A stretch of DNA of 41,065 nt from Bacteroidales bacterium (GCA_017882305.1 JADGPU010000018.1:1-41065); one strand, 5' to 3'; shown: positions 23,645 to 32,369, counted from the first letter of the stretch. Numbers and translations: made by a program. Notes: generated by a model from the letters alone, not told the origin.

Positions 23645-26581
23645 ATGTACCTTAATTGTCACTCATATTACAGTCTCCGCTACGGAACCATGTCCGTTGA
23701 ACAGCTTGTGCAGAAAGCTCTGGCTGCCGGGACAGATACTATTGTTCTCACTGATATTAACAACTCAACGGGAATTCCGGAATTTGCAGGCGAATGCAGC
23801 AAAAACAATATCAGGCCTGTTGCTGGCATAGAATTCAGAAATGACAATGAACTTCAGTATATCGGGATTGCACGTAATAACAGAGGTTTGCAGGAGTTGA
23901 ATGAATTTCTTTCGGATCTGAATTTCAACAAGTCATCAATTCCCTTTCCGGCACCTCAATTCTCAGAATCGTATATAATATATTCCCTTAAGAAAATTCC
24001 ATCGCGGAAACTATTTGATAATGAACGCATAGGAATAAGACTACACGAATTAAACAGTCTGTTGACACTGACTCTGTCATTAAACAGGAATACTATGGTT
24101 ATACTGCAACCGGTCACATTTGCAGAGACAGATGACATTTTTATTCACAGAAGTCTCAGGGCTGTTGACAACAATATTCTCCTGAGTCACCTGCTGCAAT
24201 GGCAGTGCGCCGGAGAAGATGAATTTTTCAAAAATACTGCCGATTTTGAAAAAATCATGAAAGAATACCCATGGTTAACAAGTAATACAAAAAAGCTCCT
24301 GGATGATTGTAATTTACAGTTTGATCGTGAAAGTCTTAAAAACAAAAAGATCTATTCAGCCAGTAGATATGATGACAAGCTGCTTCTCGAAAAACTCGCC
24401 TGGGACGGAATGATATACAGGTATGGCAGGCAGAATAATGAGGCAAAGAAAAGGGTAAAGCATGAACTTGAGATAATCGACAGGCTTGGTTTTTCTGCCT
24501 ACTTTCTGATAACATGGGACATCGTAAGATATTCAATGGCCCGTGGTTTTTACCATGTTGGTCGTGGAAGCGGCGCAAATTCGGTTGTTGCTTATTGCCT
24601 GAAAATCACCAATGTTGACCCTATTGATCTAAACCTTTACTTCGAAAGATTCATTAATCCGAAACGAAGCAGTCCTCCCGACTTCGATATAGATTATTCC
24701 TGGAAAGAGCGGGACGAGGTCATCGATTATATTTTCAAGCGATATGGTTATGGGCATACCGCACTGCTTGGCACTATGAGCACCTTCAGGGGTAAGTCGA
24801 TCGTACGTGAACTCGGTAAGGTATATGGTTTGCCCAAGGAAGAGATTGATTCGCTTATTGATAATCCTTCCGCAGAGACAAACCGGAATGAGATAACCAA
24901 TCTTATTTTCTCAACTGGCCTGAAGATCGCTGACTTTCCAAATATACGGAGTATCCATGCCGGGGGTATACTCATCTCCGAAGATCCTATTACCTGTTAC
25001 ACCGCTCTCGATATGCCTCCGAAAGGTTTTCCGACCACCCAGTGGGATATGTACACCGCCGAAGAGATTGGCTTTGAGAAACTCGACATTCTGAGCCAGC
25101 GGGGAATTGGCCATATCCGCGAGAGTGCGGAAATAATTCTGCGTAACCGTGGTATCGATGTTGATGTTCATACAGTACAGAAATTTAAGAACGATGAAAA
25201 GGTAAAAGAGTATCTGAAGATCGGTGAAACAAAAGGATGCTTCTATATTGAAAGTCCTGCGATGCGCGGCCTTCTGAAAAAGCTGAGATGCGATAACTAC
25301 ACTACTCTTGTGGCTGCCAGTTCTGTGATAAGGCCAGGTGTTGCACGTTCCGGCATGATGAAAGAATATATTTACAGGTTCCATAATCCGGGAAAATTCG
25401 AATATATACATCCGGTTATGAAGGAACAGCTTGAAGAGACATTCGGTGTTATGGTCTACCAGGAAGATGTTCTGAAAGTCTGTCATCACTTTGCAGGATT
25501 GGATCTTTCTGATGCTGATACCCTGCGCCGGGCTATGAGTGGTAAATACCGGTCAAAACAGGAGATGCAACGTATTATTGAAAGGTTCTTCTCAAACTGC
25601 CGCGAAAAGGGCTACAGCGATGAGGTCACAAAAGAGGTATGGAGACAGATTGAATCTTTTGCCGGGTATTCGTTCTCTAAAGCCCATTCTGCGTCATATG
25701 CCGTTGAAAGCTTCCAGAGTCTTTATCTTAAAGCGCATTATCCGCTTGAGTTCATGGTAGCTGTTATAAATAACTTTGGAGGTTTTTACAGGACCTGGGT
25801 TTATGTACATGAAGCAAGAAGGTGCGGAGCAACTATTCAGCTACCGTGTGTGAACAAGAGCAATTATAAGACAACGATATATGACACAGATATATACATT
25901 GGCTTCATTCATATTATGAGCCTTGAATACAAGCTTGCACAGTCAATTGAAGAGTTACGCAATGCAGAAGGCCCCTTCTCCGATCTGAACGATTTTGTTA
26001 CCAGGGTAAATCCCGGACTTGAGCAGGTAATTCTTCTTATAAAAGCAGGGGCATTCAGATTTACGGGAAAGAAGAAGGCTGTTCTTTTATGGGAAGCTCA
26101 TATGATGATAAACAAAAACAAACCGGATAATATTCGTCCACTCTTCTCCTCTCCTGTCCGTAATTTCTCACTTCCCGATCTTGTTCAGGGAAAGATCGAA
26201 GATGTATATGATGAAATCGAACTCTTCGGTTTTCCTGTCACAATGAGCTGGTTCGATATGCTTGAAACATCTTTCCGCGGCGAAGTATCTGCAAGAAGGA
26301 TGAGCGAATATACCGGAAGGAAAATCAGGATGGTCGGACACCTGGTTACCATAAAGTATATCAAAACAATAAAAAATGACTGGATGAATTTTGGATGCTT
26401 TATAGATGCTGAAGGTAATTTCTTTGATACAACCCATTTCTCTCAATCTCTTAAAAACTGGCCTTTTAAAGGAAGCGGCACATATCTGATCCTTGGAAAA
26501 GTCGTCGAAGAGTTTGGGTTTCCTTCACTTGAGGTAGAGAAAATGGCAAAACTTCCTGTCAAACCCGATCAGAGGTATTGA
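23645..26581 (+). CDS. Short DnaE-type DNA polymerase III alpha (DnaE2/ImuC-like)
   Basis: C-family polymerase, 978 residues, clearly shorter than the replicative DnaE. The polymerase core is complete: PPDFDID with D348 and D350, third aspartate D481 in KLDIL, GRGSGANSVVAY and a C-terminal OB-fold region (RKIRMVGHLVTIKYIK). The N-terminal PHP domain is degraded: the opening H-x-H is NCHS (residues 4-7), and the TDH motif reads LTDINN, so metal-dependent proofreading is unlikely. The C-terminal tau-binding part of replicative DnaE seems missing. Encoded directly behind dinB and under a self-cleaving repressor, it fits an error-prone partner polymerase. Its last 23 bases overlap the convergent rel gene. 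Confidence 0.88.
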   Translation: MYLNCHSYYSLRYGTMSVEQLVQKALAAGTDTIVLTDINNSTGIPEFAGECSKNNIRPVAGIEFRNDNELQYIGIARNNRGLQELNEFLSDLNFNKSSIPFPAPQFSESYIIYSLKKIPSRKLFDNERIGIRLHELNSLLTLTLSLNRNTMVILQPVTFAETDDIFIHRSLRAVDNNILLSHLLQWQCAGEDEFFKNTADFEKIMKEYPWLTSNTKKLLDDCNLQFDRESLKNKKIYSASRYDDKLLLEKLAWDGMIYRYGRQNNEAKKRVKHELEIIDRLGFSAYFLITWDIVRYSMARGFYHVGRGSGANSVVAYCLKITNVDPIDLNLYFERFINPKRSSPPDFDIDYSWKERDEVIDYIFKRYGYGHTALLGTMSTFRGKSIVRELGKVYGLPKEEIDSLIDNPSAETNRNEITNLIFSTGLKIADFPNIRSIHAGGILISEDPITCYTALDMPPKGFPTTQWDMYTAEEIGFEKLDILSQRGIGHIRESAEIILRNRGIDVDVHTVQKFKNDEKVKEYLKIGETKGCFYIESPAMRGLLKKLRCDNYTTLVAASSVIRPGVARSGMMKEYIYRFHNPGKFEYIHPVMKEQLEETFGVMVYQEDVLKVCHHFAGLDLSDADTLRRAMSGKYRSKQEMQRIIERFFSNCREKGYSDEVTKEVWRQIESFAGYSFSKAHSASYAVESFQSLYLKAHYPLEFMVAVINNFGGFYRTWVYVHEARRCGATIQLPCVNKSNYKTTIYDTDIYIGFIHIMSLEYKLAQSIEELRNAEGPFSDLNDFVTRVNPGLEQVILLIKAGAFRFTGKKKAVLLWEAHMMINKNKPDNIRPLFSSPVRNFSLPDLVQGKIEDVYDEIELFGFPVTMSWFDMLETSFRGEVSARRMSEYTGRKIRMVGHLVTIKYIKTIKNDWMNFGCFIDAEGNFFDTTHFSQSLKNWPFKGSGTYLILGKVVEEFGFPSLEVEKMAKLPVKPDQRY

Positions 26582-28523
26582 CAGGGCTGCTCTTTGATTG
26601 AGTCCAGTGTACTGCAACAATCCTGTAAGGGAATCTGGTTATCATATAGTGTGCATTAGGGCAATTTTTCCTGTGGATCTTTATTCCCTCCAATATGGTG
26701 ACAAACCCAAAAACGCTAACCCCGAATACCGGATTGCAGCATTTTGAGAGTTTATAATCAAGCCCCTCAACCCTGTCTTCAATAATAAGGTAATCTGAAA
26801 TCTGGGAATCAGCCTGTTCTTTTGTCTCCTTCCCCGGCAATACTGTTTCAGTAAAATATTCTTCCAGCGATTCCTCCTTTAATAAAACCTCTTTAATCTG
26901 AAGCAGTTCTATCTTTTCTGTTGCAATAAGATAATACAGATCCTGAGCTGTTTTCAGACTAAAAGAATTGAGTAGTTTTTGTATCAGAGTATCACCGTAA
27001 ACTATCTTCCAATTCTTCATCCGGCGCATAAGGATCTCTTTTCCTTCTGCAGCTGCTTTGGTTTTTTCTTCATTCAGTACCTGTTTAATTTTCGTTTTTG
27101 CCTTTGTGGTAACTACAAATGACAACCAATCCTGCTTAGGCTTCTGGTTCTTTGACCTTATTATAGAAACGTGATCTCCATTTTGCAAAACATATCTTAT
27201 TGTCACATTCTTCCCATTGACTTTTCCTCCCACACACGAAGCTCCGACAGCAGTATGAATATCGAAGGCAAAATCGAGAACTGTCGCGCCGGCAGGCAAT
27301 TGGCGCAGATCACCTTTTGGAGTAAAAACAAAAACTTCATCAGTATATAAACCTGACCGCACCTGATCAAGAAATGCAGTATCCTCCTTCTCAGACGATT
27401 CCAGTATCTCCCGCATCTTTGACAACCACGAGTCAAGTCCTCCTTCTCCTTTAATTCCTTTATATTTGAAATGAGCTGCAAGTCCCTTTTCAGCAATCTC
27501 ATCCATCCTGGTGGAACGAATCTGCACTTCAACCCATTTTCCTCTTGGTCCCACAACTGTAGTATGAAGTGATTCGTACCCGTTAGATTTTGGTACTGAG
27601 ATCCAGTCACGTAATCTGCTTGGATTAGGTTGATATATGTCGGTTACAACAGAATAGGCCCGCCAGCAATCAGATTTTTCGTTTTCTCCCGGACTGTCAA
27701 TAATAATTCTTACTGCAAATAGATCATATACTTCATCAAATTCCACTCCCTGCTTTTTCATTTTCAGCATTATGGAATGTATTGATTTTGTGCGGCTTTT
27801 AATCGTGAATCTAAAGCCTTGCTTTTCCAGTTTTTCTTTGAGCGGAGCCGAAAAGTCGCGTATCAGTTTATTCCTTGAAGCTGTTGTTTGTTTCAGACGG
27901 CAATCGACATAAGTGTATTGTTCCGGCTCAAGATATTTTACAGCAAGGTCCTCCATTTCCGATTTAATATTATAAAAGCCCAGTCTGTGAGCAAGAGGTG
28001 CGTAAAGGAAATAGGTTTCAGAAGCCAAAGGTATCCTCTCCTTCTCCGGAGCATTTTCAAGGTTACGCATGTATTCGAGCCTTTCTATTAGCTTAATTAG
28101 GATTACCCTTACATCATCAGCAAGACTCAAAAGCAGTTTGCGGAAATTTTCTGCCTGGTAAGAAGATTGCATTGAATCGATACTGGTAATACGTGCAAAA
28201 CCACTCAATATCTCGACAACTTTTTTACCAAACTCCTTTTCCAGTTCTTTTGGGGTCAGACTAAGATTATTATAAGAATCATGCAATAAAGCAGTGATAA
28301 TTGAAGTAAGTCCAAGCCCCATCTCTCCGGCTATAATTCGTGCCACAGACAGAACATGAATAATTTCAGGTTCGCCAGTGAGAATTTTTCTATCACCACA
28401 AACTTCTATTGCGAGATCAAGCGCTCTTCTTATTTTAACATTATCTTCAGGAGCAACTGTATTCTTCGCAGCCAGAAGTAAGGCTCGGTATCCACTGTTT
28501 ATCTTCTTTGTATCAGTAATCAT
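26559..28523 (-). CDS. relA: Rel-family (p)ppGpp synthetase with degraded hydrolase site
   Basis: Stringent-response enzyme, 654 residues. The hydrolase HD domain keeps H56 and H81-D82, but the catalytic E-D pair is replaced by N85-N86 (HDSYNN), the later metal aspartate by E147 and the RLHNMR asparagine by Y151 (IERLEYMR), so hydrolysis is probably lost. The synthetase looks active: SRTKSIHSI, D267 in YDLFAVRI, Y316 in NGYESLH and E332-x-QIR. A TGS domain (EVFVFTPKGDL...) and a zinc-finger-like segment (SKCCNPVFG...HRKNCPN) follow, and the protein ends without the usual C-terminal ACT domain. A RelA-type, synthesis-only enzyme is inferred; a second Rel/SpoT gene would be expected elsewhere. 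Confidence 0.88.
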   Translation of the reverse strand: MITDTKKINSGYRALLLAAKNTVAPEDNVKIRRALDLAIEVCGDRKILTGEPEIIHVLSVARIIAGEMGLGLTSIITALLHDSYNNLSLTPKELEKEFGKKVVEILSGFARITSIDSMQSSYQAENFRKLLLSLADDVRVILIKLIERLEYMRNLENAPEKERIPLASETYFLYAPLAHRLGFYNIKSEMEDLAVKYLEPEQYTYVDCRLKQTTASRNKLIRDFSAPLKEKLEKQGFRFTIKSRTKSIHSIMLKMKKQGVEFDEVYDLFAVRIIIDSPGENEKSDCWRAYSVVTDIYQPNPSRLRDWISVPKSNGYESLHTTVVGPRGKWVEVQIRSTRMDEIAEKGLAAHFKYKGIKGEGGLDSWLSKMREILESSEKEDTAFLDQVRSGLYTDEVFVFTPKGDLRQLPAGATVLDFAFDIHTAVGASCVGGKVNGKNVTIRYVLQNGDHVSIIRSKNQKPKQDWLSFVVTTKAKTKIKQVLNEEKTKAAAEGKEILMRRMKNWKIVYGDTLIQKLLNSFSLKTAQDLYYLIATEKIELLQIKEVLLKEESLEEYFTETVLPGKETKEQADSQISDYLIIEDRVEGLDYKLSKCCNPVFGVSVFGFVTILEGIKIHRKNCPNAHYMITRFPYRIVAVHWTQSKSSPVNTSDRV

Positions 28524-28586
28524 TAATCCCTTTGTATTTAGATTTTATCTATTAACTCTAAAATCCTCTAAATAGTTCTGTAATTT

Positions 28587-28625
28587 AAAAAAAAATCCCC
28601 GGAATTGTTTGGGATCCGGGGATTT
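28587..28625 (-). terminator. Intrinsic terminator of the DUF6588 gene
   Basis: Read on the minus strand, an 11-bp stem (28615-28625 with 28593-28603, containing ATCCCCGGA) is followed by a T-run (A at 28587-28595 on plus). Confidence 0.88.
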
Positions 28626-28644
28626 CAGAATAAACCTGTTAATT

Positions 28645-29727
28645 TTATCTGATGGAGATTCCCAAACCTGCTGTGATAACATTATATTGGGCCCTTGTAT
28701 AATCAGCATGAATTGTGACAACTGCAAGTTTAATCCTGAAGCCGACATTGGCTCTGAGACCTGAGAAGTTTTCAATATTCATTGAAGGAAATTTGTTACC
28801 TGTTATTACACCATTATCGGCATATTCAGCATGAGGATTAGTCGGTACAACTGTATTTAATGTGGGTGTCGGGAAATTACCCTCAAATTTCATAAATGTT
28901 TTTGTTTTACTATAACCAAGTCCGCCATAGAAAGTTATCACCGGAAGATTAAGTGATGCGATGGCGCTGATATTCAGGGCTCCTACCGCTACATTTAAAT
29001 TCTGATCTTTAAATGATGTTGCTAAATTGAAAGTGGTATAGTTGGTTGGAGTGCCTGGCGGCAGACTTAACGGAACATTTGCAGTCAGTCTGGTATATCC
29101 TCCGAAAACTGAAACATCGAAAGGTAATGTTTTCTCACCCGGCAGATATTGCATAATGCTGTGAACAAGACCTACGCCCCAGAGAGAAATATTTCCATCT
29201 TTAATATTTATTTTGGGAACGAACCTCACTTTAAGTTCTGTACCAAATGGCAGACCGACTCCAACCTGGGCAGAAGGCACAGGTATGTATCTCCAGTCGA
29301 CGCCCTGCGGTGCATTAAAAGTGGCAAGGATCACCCCGCTAGCCTTATCTGTATAGCTTATTATCGGTCCATCGGTCTTGGGACCAGCTACAGTAGATGC
29401 CATTCCGGCACCTGATATAGCAGATGAAAGTCCGATTTTCGATATATCGAAAGTTTGAGCAGATGTAGGAACAATTCCCATACTTGCATTTATCGTTATG
29501 TCAAATCCACCTAATTTATGGGGTTTTGCAGTATTATACCAGCCACCATTCAGACCGGCTCCGAAAGCATTTGCCCATGGAGAAACATAAGCCTGGAGGT
29601 ATTTTACACCATCGGATGGAATGCTTCTCAGGAAATCAGTATTATCAAATTGTGAAAAGGTTAAAGATGAAAACATAAACAGACTTATCATCAGTACCAC
29701 GGAGCGTTTTGTAATTTGATTGTTCAT
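28645..29727 (-). CDS. DUF6588 outer-membrane beta-barrel-like protein
   Basis: A 360-residue secreted protein with a signal peptide (VVLMISLFMFSSLTFSQ). The pattern YVSPWANAFGAGLNGGWYNTAKPHKLGGFDITI fits the DUF6588 family; alternating hydrophobic strands and a C-terminal strand ending in aromatic/hydrophobic residues (VITAGLGISIR) suggest an outer-membrane barrel. Conserved glycine-rich turns are frequent (VGVGLPFGTELKVRF). Function unknown. A TATATTTG -7 box lies at 29762-29769, about 35 bases upstream. It stands alone and ends in a strong terminator. Confidence 0.78.
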   Translation of the reverse strand: MNNQITKRSVVLMISLFMFSSLTFSQFDNTDFLRSIPSDGVKYLQAYVSPWANAFGAGLNGGWYNTAKPHKLGGFDITINASMGIVPTSAQTFDISKIGLSSAISGAGMASTVAGPKTDGPIISYTDKASGVILATFNAPQGVDWRYIPVPSAQVGVGLPFGTELKVRFVPKINIKDGNISLWGVGLVHSIMQYLPGEKTLPFDVSVFGGYTRLTANVPLSLPPGTPTNYTTFNLATSFKDQNLNVAVGALNISAIASLNLPVITFYGGLGYSKTKTFMKFEGNFPTPTLNTVVPTNPHAEYADNGVITGNKFPSMNIENFSGLRANVGFRIKLAVVTIHADYTRAQYNVITAGLGISIR

Positions 29728-29870
29728 AGCAGTTTTATTGATTCATAATTCGAATTAGACACAAATATAAAAAAATGAATATGCAAATTCTCTGGTTTTT
29801 GCATGTCCAACCAAGCATTTAACGAAGTTCTATGAAAAATTGTTGCTTTGAATAAAGAAAAATATATATT

Positions 29871-30398
29871 TTATTCTTCAGGACTTTTCTTTTCAATCTT
29901 ATCAAGGCTTTTAAGCTCTTGTATATCAATACTTTTTGACATATCTGAAATACTTTTAAGATTGAGCTCCCCTTTTATCGAAATCAGAGAATTCCCTCCC
30001 GGACCACCTTTAATAACAAGTAATTCCGAAATAATATTACCGCTTTGTTTTATTAGAAATTTAGTAATATCCTGTCCTTCTTTCACTACCATAAGTTCTT
30101 CATAAACTGATAAATCAAGCTTTTTACTGAGTTCAGTATAAAAATTCAGGTTTTTATTAAGCAGCGAATCTTCGACAGATAGAATCTTTATTGATTTCAG
30201 TCTGTTTATAATATCACCCGCATCTTTATTTTCCGCATCCTTATTCGCGAACATGCTGAACATTTTACTTGAGATGGACACAACTGTGAATCCCTGTTTT
30301 TCAGAGTACTTATTAAACATCTCATCAACAGGATTACTTTGAGACTGCATCATCAGAGTCAGGCAAAGTGCGGTGAAGGAAAGAAAAATCTTTTTCAT
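29871..30398 (-). CDS. DUF4252 exported protein (second copy, end of ECF operon)
   Basis: A 175-residue protein with a signal peptide (MKKIFLSFTALCLTLMMQSQ). It shows the DUF4252 pattern: NPVDEMFNKYSEKQGFTVVSISSKMF, then SIKILSVED, YEELMVVKEGQDITKFLIK and ELLVIKGG. It starts 11 bases after the anti-sigma stop, so it is the last gene of the sigma operon, and it is paralogous to the product of 31548-32048. The family role is unknown; linkage to ECF sigma factors suggests an envelope-stress function (inference). Confidence 0.85.
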   Translation of the reverse strand: MKKIFLSFTALCLTLMMQSQSNPVDEMFNKYSEKQGFTVVSISSKMFSMFANKDAENKDAGDIINRLKSIKILSVEDSLLNKNLNFYTELSKKLDLSVYEELMVVKEGQDITKFLIKQSGNIISELLVIKGGPGGNSLISIKGELNLKSISDMSKSIDIQELKSLDKIEKKSPEE

Positions 30399-30409
30399 AT
30401 CATTGATTT

Positions 30410-30997
30410 TTATTTGTTTATATTCTTCTCAACAGGAACATGAGATATTTCAATTGCCCGTTGAAGATAATTGAGGTTCTTCAGGTTCTTCTCAACAATT
30501 TTTGTGGATTTATTTATAGATTCAAAACTTTTTCTTTTAATCTCATTTATTTTACCGACTGGTTCCAGAACCTGGGCTCCATGATTCAGTTGAGTTGAAA
30601 CATCCCTGAGAATTTTTATTGTTTCTGCATATGCAATTTCAGGATCTGTAAATGTATCCCCGGATACAGCTCTGTTAGTAAAGAAAAAGTAAGATCCCGC
30701 AAGTATAAGCAAACCGGCGGCTGTGCTGAGTAAAGGAAGAAGATATTTTTTAATCTTATGTGATCCTCTTTTTATTTCAGAAGCGTCAATCCCGGCTAAA
30801 ATCCTTGCTTCAAAGTCAAGCGATGGATCGGGAAGCTCTGCTGATTCAGTATAAAAACTGAAAATGAGCTTTTCGGCTTCATAACCTTCAGGGATATTAT
30901 TCTTCCTGAAATAATCTCTTAAGATACTTTCCTCTTCTTCAGTACTTTCTCCGTTATAGTACTTTTCGATTAACCTCTTTAATTCCTCTTCGTTCAT
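30410..30997 (-). CDS. Single-pass membrane protein, likely anti-sigma factor
   Basis: A 195-residue protein: acidic N-terminal cytoplasmic part (MNEEELKRLIEKYYNGESTEEEE, typical of Bacteroidota anti-sigma-like proteins), one transmembrane helix around residues 86-107 (YLLPLLSTAAGLLILAGSYFFF) and a C-terminal periplasmic helical region. No zinc HxxxCxxC motif is present. Its start overlaps the sigma gene by 44 bases, implying translational coupling. Role as anti-sigma is inferred from context and layout. Confidence 0.75.
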   Translation of the reverse strand: MNEEELKRLIEKYYNGESTEEEESILRDYFRKNNIPEGYEAEKLIFSFYTESAELPDPSLDFEARILAGIDASEIKRGSHKIKKYLLPLLSTAAGLLILAGSYFFFTNRAVSGDTFTDPEIAYAETIKILRDVSTQLNHGAQVLEPVGKINEIKRKSFESINKSTKIVEKNLKNLNYLQRAIEISHVPVEKNINK

Positions 30998-31496
30998 ATT
31001 GATATTTATTAAATTCTTCTCTGATCATTTTCCTGGCTCTTGACAAAGTTACTCTCAGTGTATTAATATTCTGTTCAGTTTTATCAGCTATCTCTTCATA
31101 AGATAACCCCTCAATCTCCCTGAGTCTTATCGCATTCTTATATATGTCCGGCAATTGCTCAATAATATGATGCAGAATATCTTCTGATTCTCTTCTTTCC
31201 ATGAGTTCATAAGGAGATACATTCTCTCTGTTTTGAAAATCCTGTTGCTCGTTTTCATCCTGAATAAAGTGCTTTTTTTTTCTGATTTGATCAATGCAAA
31301 AATTTTTAATCATCGTGGTTGCCAAAGCACCGATACTATTATATTCATCAAGTTTGCTTCCCATGTTCCAGAGTTTAATGAAAACCTCCTGAACAGCATC
31401 TTCCGCCTCCTCCTGATTCCTGAGGATGCGGAAGGCATAACCATATAGATTTCGGTTAAGCTGCCGAACCAGATCATTAAAATCAGCCCTTGTCAT
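30954..31496 (-). CDS. ECF RNA polymerase sigma factor
   Basis: Sigma-70 family ECF factor of 180 residues from the ATG at 31496 (a longer frame would need TTG at 31514). Region 2 shows LNRNLYGYAFRILRNQEEAEDAVQEVFIKLW and IKNFCIDQIRKKK; region 4 shows LPDIYKNAIRLREIEGLSYEEIADKTEQNINTLRVTLSRARKMI. It overlaps the putative anti-sigma gene. Operon order is DUF4252, sigma, anti-sigma, DUF4252, a layout seen in Bacteroidota ECF systems. Confidence 0.92.
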   Translation of the reverse strand: MTRADFNDLVRQLNRNLYGYAFRILRNQEEAEDAVQEVFIKLWNMGSKLDEYNSIGALATTMIKNFCIDQIRKKKHFIQDENEQQDFQNRENVSPYELMERRESEDILHHIIEQLPDIYKNAIRLREIEGLSYEEIADKTEQNINTLRVTLSRARKMIREEFNKYQYERRGIKEVNRKVL

Positions 31497-31547
31497 TCCT
31501 GCTTTTAGCAACAAATAGAGTGCTTATAAAGATAGCTACATTATTAA

Positions 31548-32048
31548 TTACTTATTTTTTTCCGTGAAGCTGAGTTTATGGTTTTTCTCAGCGTCTTTTG
31601 AAAACTTTTTCGCGTCTTCATAAGTCATATTGCCTTTAATCTGAATAAGGGCATTATCTTCTCCTCCGGCTATCAGAAGAAATTCTTTGAATTTATTCCC
31701 TTCTGACCGCACAAGCATTCTGAGATCCTGATCCGATTTTTTTACCCTCATGAACTCATCATAGTTCTTCAGGTCAATGTCATTAATGACAAGGTTATAA
31801 AAGTTATCGACTTTCATACTCTTATCCTCCTGGGCAAGAATCCTTATCTCTGTAATACTTGCAGGAAGTGAGTTTTCATCATCATTATCACCCAGGCAGT
31901 GAGCCAGTTTAAGCAGGTTGCCGTTTATTGTTACTGTCGTAAAACCATCTCTGCCGGCATATCTATCAAATAGGTCATCGATAGATTTCTGACCGAAAGC
32001 AAATGTTGCTGTAATCGTTAAAACGATAAATACCAATAGTCTTTTCAT
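31548..32048 (-). CDS. DUF4252 exported protein (first gene of ECF operon)
   Basis: A 166-residue protein with signal peptide (MKRLLVFIVLTITATFAFGQ) and the DUF4252 core KSIDDLFDRYAGRDGFTTVTINGNLL, IRILAQEDKS, YDEFMRVKKSDQDLRMLVRSE. It resembles the 29871-30398 product over its length, so the two are paralogues bracketing the sigma and anti-sigma genes. It lies about 50 bases upstream of the sigma ATG on the same strand. No terminator separates them. Confidence 0.85.
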   Translation of the reverse strand: MKRLLVFIVLTITATFAFGQKSIDDLFDRYAGRDGFTTVTINGNLLKLAHCLGDNDDENSLPASITEIRILAQEDKSMKVDNFYNLVINDIDLKNYDEFMRVKKSDQDLRMLVRSEGNKFKEFLLIAGGEDNALIQIKGNMTYEDAKKFSKDAEKNHKLSFTEKNK

Positions 32049-32138
32049 TGTTTTGTATTTAAATTATTGATTGTTTTAAATACATGACGAAGAATAATGG
32101 AATTCATTACAAATAAAAATATCATGACAGGACTGTAA

Positions 32139-32275
32139 AAAGGTTGAGGTTGAGGCTGAGGTTGAGGTTGAGGCTGAGGTTGAGGCTGAGGCTGAGGTTG
32201 AGGTTGAGGCTGAGGCTGAGATAAGTATCATGGAACTTAACCGTAACCTTAACCTTGACCTTGACCTCAACCTTT
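32139..32275. repeat. Hexanucleotide satellite with inverted degenerate half
   Basis: Thirteen consecutive hexamers at 32143-32220, only GTTGAG (T) or GCTGAG (C), in the order TTC TTC TCC TTC C. After a 13-base gap, 32234-32269 holds about six degenerate units in the opposite orientation (reading GTTGAG, GTCAAG, GTCAAG, GTTAAG, GTTACG, GTTAAG on minus). The outer ends AAAGGTTGAGGT (32139-32150) and ACCTCAACCTTT (32264-32275) are perfect inverted 12-mers. The rest of 32049-32380 holds nothing recognisable. Confidence 0.9.
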
Positions 32276-32341
32276 ATCCTTATTATTTCAAAGGTGATTC
32301 AGGCTCTTTTGACAATCAAACAGGCTCATTATAAAAGACAT

Positions 32342-32369
32342 AAAAAAAGGAATTAATTTTAATTCCTTT
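32342..32369 (-). terminator. Intrinsic terminator after tRNA-Lys
   Basis: Minus-strand stem AAAGGAATT/AATTCCTTT (32361-32369 with 32346-32354) followed by T-run (A at 32342-32348), 12 bases beyond the tRNA 3' end. Confidence 0.8.

Noticed and set aside
24911-25489. 192-residue minus-strand frame inside dnaE
   Set aside because: Antisense to conserved polymerase motifs; no independent support.
23645-26581. Replicative DNA polymerase III alpha
   Set aside because: Too short, degraded PHP motifs, no C-terminal tau-binding part, and location behind dinB under a damage-type repressor.
32076-32270. Small minus-strand protein rich in Ser/Ala/Thr
   Set aside because: The frame is just translation of the hexanucleotide satellite; no start context or conserved features.
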